64,000 bases of DNA, taken from positions 1-64,000 of IMG/VR virus record IMGVR_UViG_3300032235_000911; one strand, written 5' to 3'. Below, piece after piece: positions 1 through 9,200 of the stretch (positions are counted from its first letter, which is position 1; the number at the start of each line of letters is the position of its first letter). The stretch is from a virus. The notes below the pieces were generated by a model. It was not told the origin of the DNA and did not search any database. It saw only the letters and a program-made list of their open reading frames with translations. The position numbers and the translations under genes are program-made.

Positions 1-1891
1 ATAGATTTTTGAGGTCGCTATTGATTTCATGCAACTGTCTTTCATTCTTATCTTTATAAGTAGATTCGTTTAGACTAACTATGTCTTTTATTTGTCCTAC
101 ACCGTAGAGTCCGATACCACCGGCATTACGATCACGGCCAATATCAACCGCGCCAGGTAAAATATCTGCGTGCATTCCCTGTGCCACCTTTGAACCCATG
201 CTGCCCTTCATGGAAGGCTTTTTGCTGCGTTCTTTGAGGTCGTCACGACGCTTTGCTGGTGCGCCGCCTACGCCAGGAATAACTGGTGCTGTTACTTCTG
301 AACTTGGGGCCTCTGGTGTCTCGCCGCCACCCTCTTCGCCACCTTCTGGTAGTTCTGGGCCTAAACCGCCCATATCGGAACTAATATCTCCAAGCGCATC
401 GCCTGCATCGCCTTGTGGTGCCATACCGGTTGTTGCACTTGCTTCAAGTGAGGCTTCAAACTGCTTGTCAAAGTACATTTCGCGTTGGATTTTCTTGTAA
501 TCTTGTTCGCTTAGATTGAAGATTTTTTCTGCAATCCATTGTTTAGAGAAGAAACCTTCTGTTGCCGCTGCTGCAACTGCAAACTTTGTTTTCCAGTGTT
601 CAAGTTCCTGTAGTTCGCTGATTTTTGAAGGATTATTTAGTGCAAGTGAGAAGTTTAGTAAATCTTCATTGCGATATCCAAGCGTGAAAAGGTGGATCAT
701 GCCGATCTTTTCAAGTTCGCTTACAACTGCACGCTGTAGGCGTTGTATAGTACGCGCAAAACGGATATCTTTTTGTGCCAAGGTGGCCTTATCTTCGTCT
801 CCGCCCTTTGCGCGAGATAGATATGATGCTGGGATCTTGATTGCTGAGAATAGTTTATCGCGTAGGTACTCGACATCCTCAATATCGCCTACGAAGTTAC
901 CGCCTTGCAGCGTATCGATTGTTGTTTTGCTGTCGCCGCGAACAGGGATATAATAATCTTCGTCAATACTCATTGGGTTATAGCGAAGATCGACGCGACC
1001 TGTTTGTGGATCAACAATCATATTGCGCTTCATTTGATTTTGTATGCGTAACATGAACTGCTCGACATCGTCTGGATTGATGTTACCGACATCGATCTTG
1101 AATACGCGGCGATCCGGTGCGCGAACGATGCGGTACGCCATCATTGCGTCTTCTAAAAGCGTTAGTTGACGCCAAATACGGCGTGCTGGTTCCAGCACGC
1201 TTGTACCATATGGTGCATACTTATCTTGTCCAAGGATACGGAAATGTGCGATTTGCCAGTTTTCAAATGTTAAACCACCGCTGTTCCATTGATATTGGAC
1301 ATATGCAGGATTTGTTTTATCAAGACCTTCAAGGCGTTCAACTTCTGGCGTTGGTAGGCCAAGTACACTCTTGACACCCATTTCGGGGTCGATATCAAGA
1401 TATAGGAACATATCTCCCATCTTGACCATTGTGCGGCACCAGCCATAAAGGTTGAACTCAACATTGAGAACATCATAATATAATGCTTCAAGTATACCGC
1501 GGATTTCTTGATTTGGACTCTTGACTGCAAGCATTTTTGTAATGCTGCTATGTGTTGTCATTTCGTCTGCATAAATATCAAGCGCACTTGCAATCTCGGG
1601 CGTAAATTCCATAGCGTCAAAGTCACTGTAGCGTTCTGCACGCGTTTGGTTTGCTAAAATATTTGCTTGGATTGAGTCGAATGGGTTGTAACTTGTTTTT
1701 TGAAACTGCTTACCGCTTGCGCTTGTAAACTTAAACTTATTTAGATCACGACGGCGAAAGCGTTGTTGCGCCTGCTGACGGAAGTTAACAAGTGGACCAG
1801 AGAAAAGTTTTGTTAGGCTCTTAAATAACGGCGTTTCGTCGTTTTTTACATTTCTACGGTGGTCTACTGTTCTACGATTACGATCTGCCAT
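1..1891 (-). CDS. Portal protein, T4 gp20-like (3' end cut by window edge)
   Basis: Starts with ATG at 1891, with AAGGA upstream, 3 nt after the large terminase stop, and stays open to base 1 (about 630 codons visible), so the C-terminus is missing. The translation has the T4 gp20 layout: a basic N-terminus, an early stretch ending PEIASALDIYADE, then GNINPDDVEQFM, a segment DPQTGRVDLRYNPMSIDEDY, and a stem-like region with PASYLSRAKGGDEDKATLAQ. A low-complexity Gly/Glu/Pro linker follows near residues 500-550 and then a basic stretch. Portals form the dodecameric ring at the capsid vertex through which DNA is pumped by the terminase, and the terminase gene next door fits that role. The identification is from recalled family resemblance. 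Confidence 0.88.
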   Translation of the reverse strand, partial: MADRNRRTVDHRRNVKNDETPLFKSLTKLFSGPLVNFRQQAQQRFRRRDLNKFKFTSASGKQFQKTSYNPFDSIQANILANQTRAERYSDFDAMEFTPEIASALDIYADEMTTHSSITKMLAVKSPNQEIRGILEALYYDVLNVEFNLYGWCRTMVKMGDMFLYLDIDPEMGVKSVLGLPTPEVERLEGLDKTNPAYVQYQWNSGGLTFENWQIAHFRILGQDKYAPYGTSVLEPARRIWRQLTLLEDAMMAYRIVRAPDRRVFKIDVGNINPDDVEQFMLRIQNQMKRNMIVDPQTGRVDLRYNPMSIDEDYYIPVRGDSKTTIDTLQGGNFVGDIEDVEYLRDKLFSAIKIPASYLSRAKGGDEDKATLAQKDIRFARTIQRLQRAVVSELEKIGMIHLFTLGYRNEDLLNFSLALNNPSKISELQELEHWKTKFAVAAAATEGFFSKQWIAEKIFNLSEQDYKKIQREMYFDKQFEASLEASATTGMAPQGDAGDALGDISSDMGGLGPELPEGGEEGGGETPEAPSSEVTAPVIPGVGGAPAKRRDDLKERSKKPSMKGSMGSKVAQGMHADILPGAVDIGRDRNAGGIGLYGVGQIKDIVSLNESTYKDKNERQLHEINSDLKNL

Positions 1892-1894
1892 TTG

Positions 1895-3469
1895 TTATCC
1901 TTTTATAAGCCAGTTATATTCGCGGTACACATTCATAGCATTTGCTTTTTCTATTTCGCGATACGAGGCCATACCTTTTATCGAGGTATTGAGAGTTGCG
2001 TTGCTTTTAGTTATTGCTCCGAGTAATGCACGAGTATATTGTACGTCTTTTTGGCTACTTATTAAAGTTGTTTCACGTATCCAGCAGGCGATTGCAAGAG
2101 AAAGTACAAGGTCATCGTTGTACCCTTTTTGTGCTTCCGGCTTGCCGTTGTGCCAAATAAAGCGCTCAAGTTCTCGCAATGTACGATTTGAGTTTATCTT
2201 GACTGCGTCATTGCGTATCATTTCTTCCAGTTTAGCAATAATAAGTGGACGAGTCTTTACTGACGTTACGAATCCCGGCATTGCGCTGCTGTTGCCGATT
2301 GCCATGTTTGGATCAAGATATTCATGCGTACTTTTTTGTGAATAATAAATATTTGGATAGTTCATTTCTACAAGTTTATTTGCAACCGAGTATCCAATGT
2401 TATTTGTTTCAACAACAAGCATTGCGTTGCCATATTCACGGCCTACATCGTATAATAGGTGGCAATATTGGTCTGGCTCTACCTTGCCTTGATATTCTGC
2501 AACCTGCTCCATTGTACTGACGTTTATTACATGGAAAACAGAATAATCAAGGCCATCGCCGCGTGCAACGTCAGCACTTAGGAGATACTTACCTTGGTGA
2601 TTATAAGGTTTCCAGATATGGTATCCGCGGTCTATCCATGCTTTATTTTTTGGTTCAGACAAACCTTTGCGTATTCGTTCCAAATACTCTGGGTCGATAA
2701 CTGTTTCGCCTGAAGCGTTGAACGAAACAAGATATTCTTGTGCGATTTCGCGCTTGCTTAAGTTTTTAGTTTCATTTTCAAACCACTCTTGATCATGATC
2801 AGGGTGAACATCCCAAGGTAGGCTTGTTGGCACGAAAAGATTGCGTGACGCTTCTGCGTCGTCAAATGTACGATGGAACCAGTTACCAATACCATTTGGT
2901 GAACTTAGGGCTATACAGCCACCGCCTGTTGATAGGGTAGGATATAGACCAGCCCAGATGCTATCCATATGCTCAATATGCGCTGCTTCGTCGAGTACAA
3001 GCAAGGATACGGCCTCTGAACGACCAGCGTCTTCGCTTGTTGGAATCGCCTTAACCATCGAACCGTTGCTCAGTTCAAAACTGTTTTTGTTATCGATTGT
3101 AACCGTTGCTATCTTTAGCCAGTCTGGTATATTTTTTACCATGAACTTGACTTTTTTAACCATATTGCTGGCTGTGCTATATTTCGTTGCCATAACAAGG
3201 ACGTTCTTGTCACGATAAAACAATAATAACCACGCAATATAGCCCGCGCAGATGGTAGAAATACCAAGCTGGCGGGCTTTTGCTATTACATTAAATCGGT
3301 GATCACGGAACTTCTCCAACATGTCGTCTTGGAAGTCATATGTCTTGAATGGTATTGTACCTTTCTCTGGATGGGTGATGCGTGCGTAGTTTTTTAGGAA
3401 GTAGGAGGGGTCTTTTCCACAACGGATAACTTCGCGCTTTATTTCCTCCAAAGTAAGTTGTACAGCCAT
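1895..3469 (-). CDS. Terminase large subunit, T4 gp17-like DNA packaging ATPase/nuclease
   Basis: The 524-residue protein has both halves of a large terminase. The ATPase part shows a Walker A-like loop KARQLGIST at residues 64-72, a Walker B LLVLDEAAH near 156-163, and the coupling motif ALSSPNGIGNWFH near 187-199. The RNase H-like nuclease part shows LSADVARGDGLDYS (Asp300), MLVVETNN near 353 and GYNDDLVLSLA near 465, matching the acidic triad of gp17. It powers DNA packaging through the portal and cuts concatemers. One oddity: the usual Lys before Ser/Thr in Walker A is Ile (GIST), with a Lys earlier in the loop; comparable deviant P-loops are known in other terminases. Start ATG at 3469; the Shine-Dalgarno is weak. 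Confidence 0.93.
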   Translation of the reverse strand: MAVQLTLEEIKREVIRCGKDPSYFLKNYARITHPEKGTIPFKTYDFQDDMLEKFRDHRFNVIAKARQLGISTICAGYIAWLLLFYRDKNVLVMATKYSTASNMVKKVKFMVKNIPDWLKIATVTIDNKNSFELSNGSMVKAIPTSEDAGRSEAVSLLVLDEAAHIEHMDSIWAGLYPTLSTGGGCIALSSPNGIGNWFHRTFDDAEASRNLFVPTSLPWDVHPDHDQEWFENETKNLSKREIAQEYLVSFNASGETVIDPEYLERIRKGLSEPKNKAWIDRGYHIWKPYNHQGKYLLSADVARGDGLDYSVFHVINVSTMEQVAEYQGKVEPDQYCHLLYDVGREYGNAMLVVETNNIGYSVANKLVEMNYPNIYYSQKSTHEYLDPNMAIGNSSAMPGFVTSVKTRPLIIAKLEEMIRNDAVKINSNRTLRELERFIWHNGKPEAQKGYNDDLVLSLAIACWIRETTLISSQKDVQYTRALLGAITKSNATLNTSIKGMASYREIEKANAMNVYREYNWLIKG

Positions 3470-3482
3470 GATATCACCATCT

Positions 3483-4022
3483 TTATTTGTCTTTACGAGT
3501 TACGTTCTTGGGCTTCACTTTGCCCTTCATCATCTTCTTGTTTGCATCCTTGATTGCGTCAAGGCGCTCTTGGGAACTGGTGCTGCCAACTGCGTCAACG
3601 TGGCCTTTTATATTTAGGACTTCAAATGCTCGCTGTGCCTTGACCATAACCTTAACACGATTGCCGGTTTCAACAAGTACCTTGACTTCGCCCATTTCTT
3701 TTAGGCGTAGTGCGCTGCCGGTAAGACGATCAAACTCTTTTTGTAGGTGGCGCTTGACATCATCAATGCGGGCTTCAACTTGCTTCTCAAACTTTTTTTG
3801 ATGCAATCCGGCAACTGGCTCAATGCTATGGTATTTGATCATTAATGTGTTGCCGTGCATTGCAATACCGTAACCATCCATAACCTGCTTGTCGTTTAGC
3901 GGTTGGTCTTCTCTTTTTAGCCCAATTTCAACTGGTTTGCCATTTTCATCAATAGCGCCATCGTGTTTATTTGACGCCGCTTCATATATTGCCTTTACTA
4001 CTTCGTATACGGTAAGTGCCAT
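3483..4022 (-). CDS. Conserved-looking hypothetical protein next to terminase
   Basis: A 179-residue soluble protein with no membrane segment or signal peptide. It has a mixed N-terminal part (VYEVVKAIYEAASNKHDGA), a predicted beta-rich middle (MHGNTLMIKYHS, GEVKVLVETGNRVKVMVKAQ) and a very basic C-terminal tail rich in Lys. I do not recognise a named domain. It sits 13 nt upstream of the large terminase and 6 nt downstream of the next gene, in the same operon. A role in packaging or prohead assembly is possible from position alone. It does not resemble T4 gp16, so I do not call it the small terminase. Confidence 0.72.
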   Translation of the reverse strand: MALTVYEVVKAIYEAASNKHDGAIDENGKPVEIGLKREDQPLNDKQVMDGYGIAMHGNTLMIKYHSIEPVAGLHQKKFEKQVEARIDDVKRHLQKEFDRLTGSALRLKEMGEVKVLVETGNRVKVMVKAQRAFEVLNIKGHVDAVGSTSSQERLDAIKDANKKMMKGKVKPKNVTRKDK

Positions 4023-4028
4023 ATTATA

Positions 4029-5030
4029 TTATCCTTTTAGTACGAACTGATTACCGCGTTTTGTAAAAAGTTTATTTTCGTGTATAACTGTATTTGGTGC
4101 AAGATACTTATGACCACCAGTTGTTTCATCTTCTTCCGCAAACCATTTTTTTAATGCATCTGCAAGCGCTTGTTTTTCAGGGTCATCTAATGGAGTTGTC
4201 CCTGCGGTTGCTGGTATGCTATTTATAACAGTTAAAATATTTAACGATACTGGTGCTGCTGCTTCTGATAGATCTGCTGGTTTTGCTTTTAGAATTTTTT
4301 CAATAACCGATGTTGCTATTCCTAAAGCCTGCACCCTTTTTGATGGATCTATTTGTGGTGCCGGCGGTGTCGGTCCAAGACCGCCGAGGCTGGCAGGAAC
4401 TGTAAATAGAGCTTTGTATATTGGACTTCTGCTAAGCGATGATCTAATTTCACGAATATCTGGTGTTTTATTTTGTGGCTCTTGTTGCGTTGCGCCTGTT
4501 TGAGCTTGGGCATTTCCCATACCTGGTGCTTGCGGAACCATCATCTGCGCAAACTGTGGCTGATTTAGTTGTGTTTGCTGACCTTGTTGTTGACCGTTTT
4601 GCGACTGCTGGCCTGTTTTTGCGCCTCTCTCTTTTCTTGTACTATTTGCAGCGCCCGCAAAGGCTAAGGCTACCTGCTTGGAATCTCCCACAAACCCTGT
4701 GCTTTGTATGAACGGAGTTAGCTCGGTCATTATTTTTTTAATGTCACCCTTATGCTTTTTTGCAAGCAAATCGGCTTGTTTTTGTATCGCATTTGCATGC
4801 GCTTCTGGAATGCGTTGGTCGATAGCAAATTTTTTGGCAGCCTCGCGTTTTTTAAGCGCGCCACCTACGCCTGCATCTCCCGCAAAAAAATCCCAAATCT
4901 TGCCAAGTAATCCTCTTTTTGCAGGACGAGGTGTTCCGGTTGGAACAGCAGTTTCACCGCCTGATGGCGTAGTTGCCGGTGGCACTGGCCCTGCTTCTGA
5001 CAACTTTGTTTCTTTAACAACTAGTTTCAT
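4029..5030 (-). CDS. Hypothetical protein with Pro/Gln-rich linker and MKLVVKE N-terminus
   Basis: A 333-residue protein of unknown function. The N-terminus MKLVVKET is followed by a Pro/Thr/Gly-rich segment to about residue 36, then a globular or helical part (KIWDFFAG, AHANAIQKQADLLAKKHKG) to about 130. Next comes a low-complexity Gln/Asn/Pro/Met-rich linker at roughly 140-190 and a C-terminal domain ending in TKRGNQFVLKG. The first seven residues closely match both the N-terminus and the near-C-terminus of the 70-residue protein at 9456-9668. No catalytic motif is visible. It is co-oriented with the terminase operon and starts at ATG 5030. The architecture, two folded parts joined by a disordered linker, would suit a structural or scaffold-associated role, but that is inference. 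Confidence 0.7.
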   Translation of the reverse strand: MKLVVKETKLSEAGPVPPATTPSGGETAVPTGTPRPAKRGLLGKIWDFFAGDAGVGGALKKREAAKKFAIDQRIPEAHANAIQKQADLLAKKHKGDIKKIMTELTPFIQSTGFVGDSKQVALAFAGAANSTRKERGAKTGQQSQNGQQQGQQTQLNQPQFAQMMVPQAPGMGNAQAQTGATQQEPQNKTPDIREIRSSLSRSPIYKALFTVPASLGGLGPTPPAPQIDPSKRVQALGIATSVIEKILKAKPADLSEAAAPVSLNILTVINSIPATAGTTPLDDPEKQALADALKKWFAEEDETTGGHKYLAPNTVIHENKLFTKRGNQFVLKG

Positions 5031-5034
5031 TTTA

Positions 5035-5367
5035 TTATCTTCCTTCTAAATGTAGAATATAGCATTTAAAACAGGACTGGAATTTTGTAAGGTATATATC
5101 GTCGTTTCTTCTAAACGATAGCGTATTACAATACTTACAACTCCGGTCAATAACTTTATTAATTAGTTTCTTATCTACTAAAACCCCATCTATTTCACGT
5201 TTCTCTCGTTCCGAAACTTCTTTTAGATAGGCTTTTTTAACTTCCTCTATATATTCAGCTTCTTTTTCTGGATTCCAAGTGCCTTTTGGATTGGTTATTG
5301 CCTGCTCGCCATACTTTTCACGGATTGCTTTCTCAAGCGCAGCGACTTCATCTAACTTCCACTTCAT
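5035..5367 (-). CDS. Small zinc-ribbon-like protein
   Basis: A 110-residue protein whose N-terminal two thirds are charged and helical (KEAEYIEEVKKAYLKEVSE). Its C-terminal third carries two CxxC knuckles, CKYC near residues 78-81 and CFKC near 99-102, spaced as in a zinc ribbon. Such domains bind nucleic acid or protein partners. The family is not identified. It lies between the spanin-like gene and the 333-residue gene with 4 and 6 nt gaps, so it is almost certainly co-transcribed with them. Confidence 0.68.
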   Translation of the reverse strand: MKWKLDEVAALEKAIREKYGEQAITNPKGTWNPEKEAEYIEEVKKAYLKEVSEREKREIDGVLVDKKLINKVIDRSCKYCNTLSFRRNDDIYLTKFQSCFKCYILHLEGR

Positions 5368-5373
5368 CTGGGC

Positions 5374-5832
5374 CTACTTTGCTATTGTTAGTGTTAACTT
5401 TATTGTGCTGGCTATTACTAATCCACCAACTACTATACCTGCTATAAAACTTCCAGAAGTTAGCCAACTATTGAACTCGGCTTCCTTACTTAATCTATTT
5501 ATTTCTGTTTTATTTAGTTTTAAAAGATCTTCGTACTTTACTTTATTTATATTAAGTTCTGCTTCTTTTTTCTTTACTTCTGTTTCTAATTCTAACTTGA
5601 GTTTCTTTTGTTCGGTTTCAGCAAAAAGCCTCAGTTCTTCTTTTTCTCTATCTTGTCTTGCAATCAAATCAGCCAAACTATCAGTATGGAAAAGATAACC
5701 TTCAAACGGTGCCTCTTCACCGGCAGATAACTCAACAAAATCACCAGCCTCCTCATTTTCTTGAGCATAAAGTGGCATGCCAAACAGATAAACTGTCAGC
5801 ACAAAGAGACTGGTGATTTTTTTAAATGACAT
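5374..5832 (-). CDS. Exported coiled-coil protein with C-terminal membrane helix (possible spanin-type lysis protein)
   Basis: A 152-residue protein with three visible parts. The N-terminus is a signal peptide (KK, then a hydrophobic stretch to about residue 22, with a likely cut after LYA). Residues about 55-115 form a Glu/Lys-rich coiled coil. A C-terminal hydrophobic helix (SFIAGIVVGGLVIAS) is followed by a short basic tail. This topology, exported and then anchored at the C-terminus, resembles unimolecular spanins of phage lysis, but there is no lipobox cysteine at the signal cleavage site, so outer-membrane attachment is not shown. Its start ATG overlaps the stop of the neighbouring TM-coiled-coil gene by one base, which supports a functional pair. 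No endolysin or holin is evident beside it. Confidence 0.7.
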   Translation of the reverse strand: MSFKKITSLFVLTVYLFGMPLYAQENEEAGDFVELSAGEEAPFEGYLFHTDSLADLIARQDREKEELRLFAETEQKKLKLELETEVKKKEAELNINKVKYEDLLKLNKTEINRLSKEAEFNSWLTSGSFIAGIVVGGLVIASTIKLTLTIAK

Positions 5833-6215
5833 TACTTGCGGCGACCTTTTGCTTTTTCTTTGACGCCAAGTTTCTTTTCGATCTTTTTCTTGAAGGCCGG
5901 CTTGTCTTCCTTGGCCAGTTTCTTTAGACTCTTTGCTTCTTCTGCTGCTTTCTCTTGCGCCTTTTGGAGGGCCGCAGCCTTCTTGGCTTCAAGTGCCTCT
6001 AAATCTGCTACTTTTTGGGCCTCTAGTTCAGCATTTTTGGCCGCTAATTGCTCTTCTGCTGCCTTGCGAATAAGTTCCTCTTGACGAGCAAGAGCCTCCT
6101 GTTCTGCCTCTCCTGTTACATGCTTACGGAATGCAACAAGGGCACCAATCGTTGCCGTTACAATAAGAAGAACAGTTAGTTTTGTCTTCATAAATAGATC
6201 CTTTAGTTTTTCCAT
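5832..6215 (-). CDS. Inner-membrane-anchored coiled-coil protein (Rz/i-spanin-like candidate)
   Basis: A 127-residue protein with a short N-terminal stretch, one membrane helix (residues about 12-28, KLTVLLIVTATIGALVAF), then an Ala/Glu/Lys/Gln-rich coiled coil through about residue 95 and a strongly basic C-terminal tail ending KGRRK. Type II topology with a long periplasmic coiled coil is the hallmark of inner-membrane spanins such as lambda Rz. The next gene, overlapping by one base, is the other exported coiled-coil protein. An alternative is a generic membrane tether. A Met at residue 9 is a second possible start. Confidence 0.66.
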   Translation of the reverse strand: MEKLKDLFMKTKLTVLLIVTATIGALVAFRKHVTGEAEQEALARQEELIRKAAEEQLAAKNAELEAQKVADLEALEAKKAAALQKAQEKAAEEAKSLKKLAKEDKPAFKKKIEKKLGVKEKAKGRRK

Positions 6216-6258
6216 TTTATTTTCCTATCTGCCGTCTTGTGCGGCAACTGTTTGTATA

Positions 6259-9200
6259 CTATACCTGAATGCTGGCGAAGTTTTCACGCTTCTCAATATT
6301 GATCTGCATGTCCACAGCATCTTTTAATATATCTAGATGCGAGATTAAAAAAACAACCTTAAAATATCCTTTGATAATATCAAGAATGCGGATAAACCCT
6401 GCAAGATTATCGGCATCAAGCGAAGTTCCAGGCTCGTCCATGATGAAAAAGTCGCTTCTTGGGAGACTGGACACGGTTAGTAGTGCTAATCTGATCGCGA
6501 TTGAGGCAAGGCTCTTCTCGCTGCCGCTGCCCATTTCAAGTGGGCGTGGATCGTATTTGGGGTGTTTGATCATAATATCAAGTTTGTCGTCGTCATTCAC
6601 CAAAAATACTTGAAAGTCAACGATATTTGTTAATATTTTGTTTATTTCGCTGTTGATAACAGGAAGTTTATTTTTGATAACCTGATACGAGATACCGTTT
6701 GGATGCATTGCCTTCAAGTAGAGATCATATGCGGCAAATTGACGGCGTTTTTCAAGAAGTTCTAACTTCTGTTCTTCAAGAGTTTCAAGACGACTGGTCT
6801 GATAGCCGCTGTCGCGGTAAACCGTTGTGATTTCTTGGTTTAATGAGTTTAGTTTCATTTCAAGATTGTGAGTCTTAACCTTATAGCCTGCTTCCCTGAT
6901 GATTAGATCTTCAAGTTCGGCGCTTTCTTCCTTGCGCTTGTTCATTTCGTCAACTTGCGCTTGATATTTTGCGATTTCTTGCTTGTTGTCGGCAAGTTTT
7001 ACATTGTGCTTTTCGATTGTAAGTTGAATATTTTTTTCTTCAAGAGCAATCTTTTGTAGTAGTGATTGTGCGCTGTTCCACTTGGCAATACGGTCTTCGA
7101 GATTGAGTGCCCGTAATGGCGCTATTTCGGCCTCTAAACCCTCTACCTTGACTCCCAACTTGGCCCACTTGATCTCGTGTTCTGGGCGTTCTGCTGACGC
7201 TTCGTGGGCGTCCTTGATAAACTTACAGCTGGTGTATTGATTGCCGCAAGGTACGCCTTCAAGAAGACCAATGCGCTTCTCGATAGCGGCAGACTTCTGG
7301 CTATCAAGCCGGTATTGCGCTTCAAGTTCAGAAAGACTCTTTGTTAGTGAGTCAAGTTTATTTTTTTGTTCAAGCAATGACGCAATATCCTCAGTTACTT
7401 CAACATTCTTGCGCTTTTCGTCTAACTGATTTAGTTTGGTATTGCCTTCACGGATCCATTGCTCGTATGTAGACTTTGACGCTTGTAGTGAAGAAAGGCG
7501 GATTACTGAATCCGACATGTCTGGCCGGTTTACTTGGATAGCATAAATCTTTGACTGTGTTTGCAGTAGATCATTGCGCGCTTCTTGTAATTCGCCGTTT
7601 AGGTCTGTTATTTGTTCTTTTGATTGACGGATTGCAACTTCGGCAGTCTTGATAGTTTCTTTTGTTTTTTCGATTTCCGCGTCAAAATCAGTATCGTCAT
7701 GTTTTTTTAGATACGCTTTTACTTCGGCAGCATCACTCTTTGCGAGTTTAAACTTACTTTCAAAAATATCAAGATCAAGGAACTTAGCAAGAATGGTCTT
7801 GCGGTTCGTGCTGCCTTCGTTGATAAATGCAAGGCTATCGAGTTGGCTTGCCATGCTGGTTAGAAGGAAGTCGTCAACAGAACCCACATATCTACGGATA
7901 ATCTTGTCAGTATCGCTACGGTCCAAACCAGTAAGAAGTTCTTCATTTTCGGTGGTGAATTCAACATCAGTCTTGGCCTCAACGGTTTCTACACCCTTGC
8001 TTTTTTTGGTATACTTTGCGGAGTTTCGCTCAACTACATATTCATTGCCGTCAATATCAATAGTGAGTTTTCCACGACCCTTCTCACGATTTTGATTAAT
8101 AATATTTAGGTTCTTACGATTGTTCTTTGAAGTTGTGTTGAATACTGTATAGAGCAGTGAATCAAGAAAACTGGTCTTGCCTTCACCGTTCTTGCCAAGG
8201 ATACCAACAACGCCGCGAAGTTTAGAAAAGTCTACACGGTTACCTTCGCCGTAGTTAAATAGGTTATCCCACTCAAAGTCTTTAACTGACCATGTCACAT
8301 TGCGGGCAACATCTTCGCTCTGCTCAACCTCAACAGAATATTTTTTATTCATGTTGTAGATTTTTTCAAGAGTTTCGTTGTCGGGATTGTAATCCTTTAG
8401 GAACTCGCGAATCATTTCCTCTTGGACATCGGTCGTGCGTAAGTTGAGTGTCTTTGAGAGATTTGAAACTTCTTCAAGTGTTTCTTTGTTTGTAATGCTC
8501 TTGTTGACATAGGTAACGCTCTCTGGCTTGTAGCGAGCCTTTACCGCGTCAATAGCAGACTTTACTTTATCAATAGATAGGCTGAAATCTGAGATAAGTC
8601 GGATTCTTGCGCCCTTTGGTAGCACAGGTTCGCTTGCAAGAGAGCCGTCGATCCACAGTGGAATACTGGCGAATGGTTTTGGGTTTGGGATTTTGACGCT
8701 ATCAACATGGAACTTTTCTTTGTCTTCGATATGCCAGATAAGAAAACCCTTGTCATCGGTTTCACCAAAGTTTTGTTGGATTGTGCTACCGGCGTAGCGC
8801 ATACGCCCTTCGTCGTCTACTTTTTGGTTTGTAAGGTGGATATCGCCAAGCAGGGCATAGTCGTGACCTTCAAAGATCTCAACGCTATCGTCGCCGTGTT
8901 CAATAACATAGCCGGTATCAGTCATTACCCCACGAATAGAGCCGTGATATAATGCAATATTTATTTTATTTGCGTCACTTGGCGCACACCAGTTTTCTTT
9001 ATCAAAGATACTCAATACATTTAGTACAGTATTGTTTCCAATATCGTATTGGCCGCTTTTGTAAAGATAGTGAATGCGTTTGCTCTCAATAGCCTCAACG
9101 ATTGGGCTAATGGAATCAAGGCGGCGGTTGTTGCGTAGGTTAGTATCGTGATTACCGGCAATAATATATGTTGGAGCAATATCGCCAAGGTTTTTTAAAA

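Noticed and set aside
198-953. Plus-strand open frames over the portal gene
   Set aside because: They lie opposite the well-supported portal gene, are Ser/Pro-rich by frame effect, and have no recognisable domain.
7143-7325. 60-codon minus-strand frame inside the SbcC hook region
   Set aside because: It is in another frame of the same strand, fully inside an intact conserved gene, with no ribosome site.
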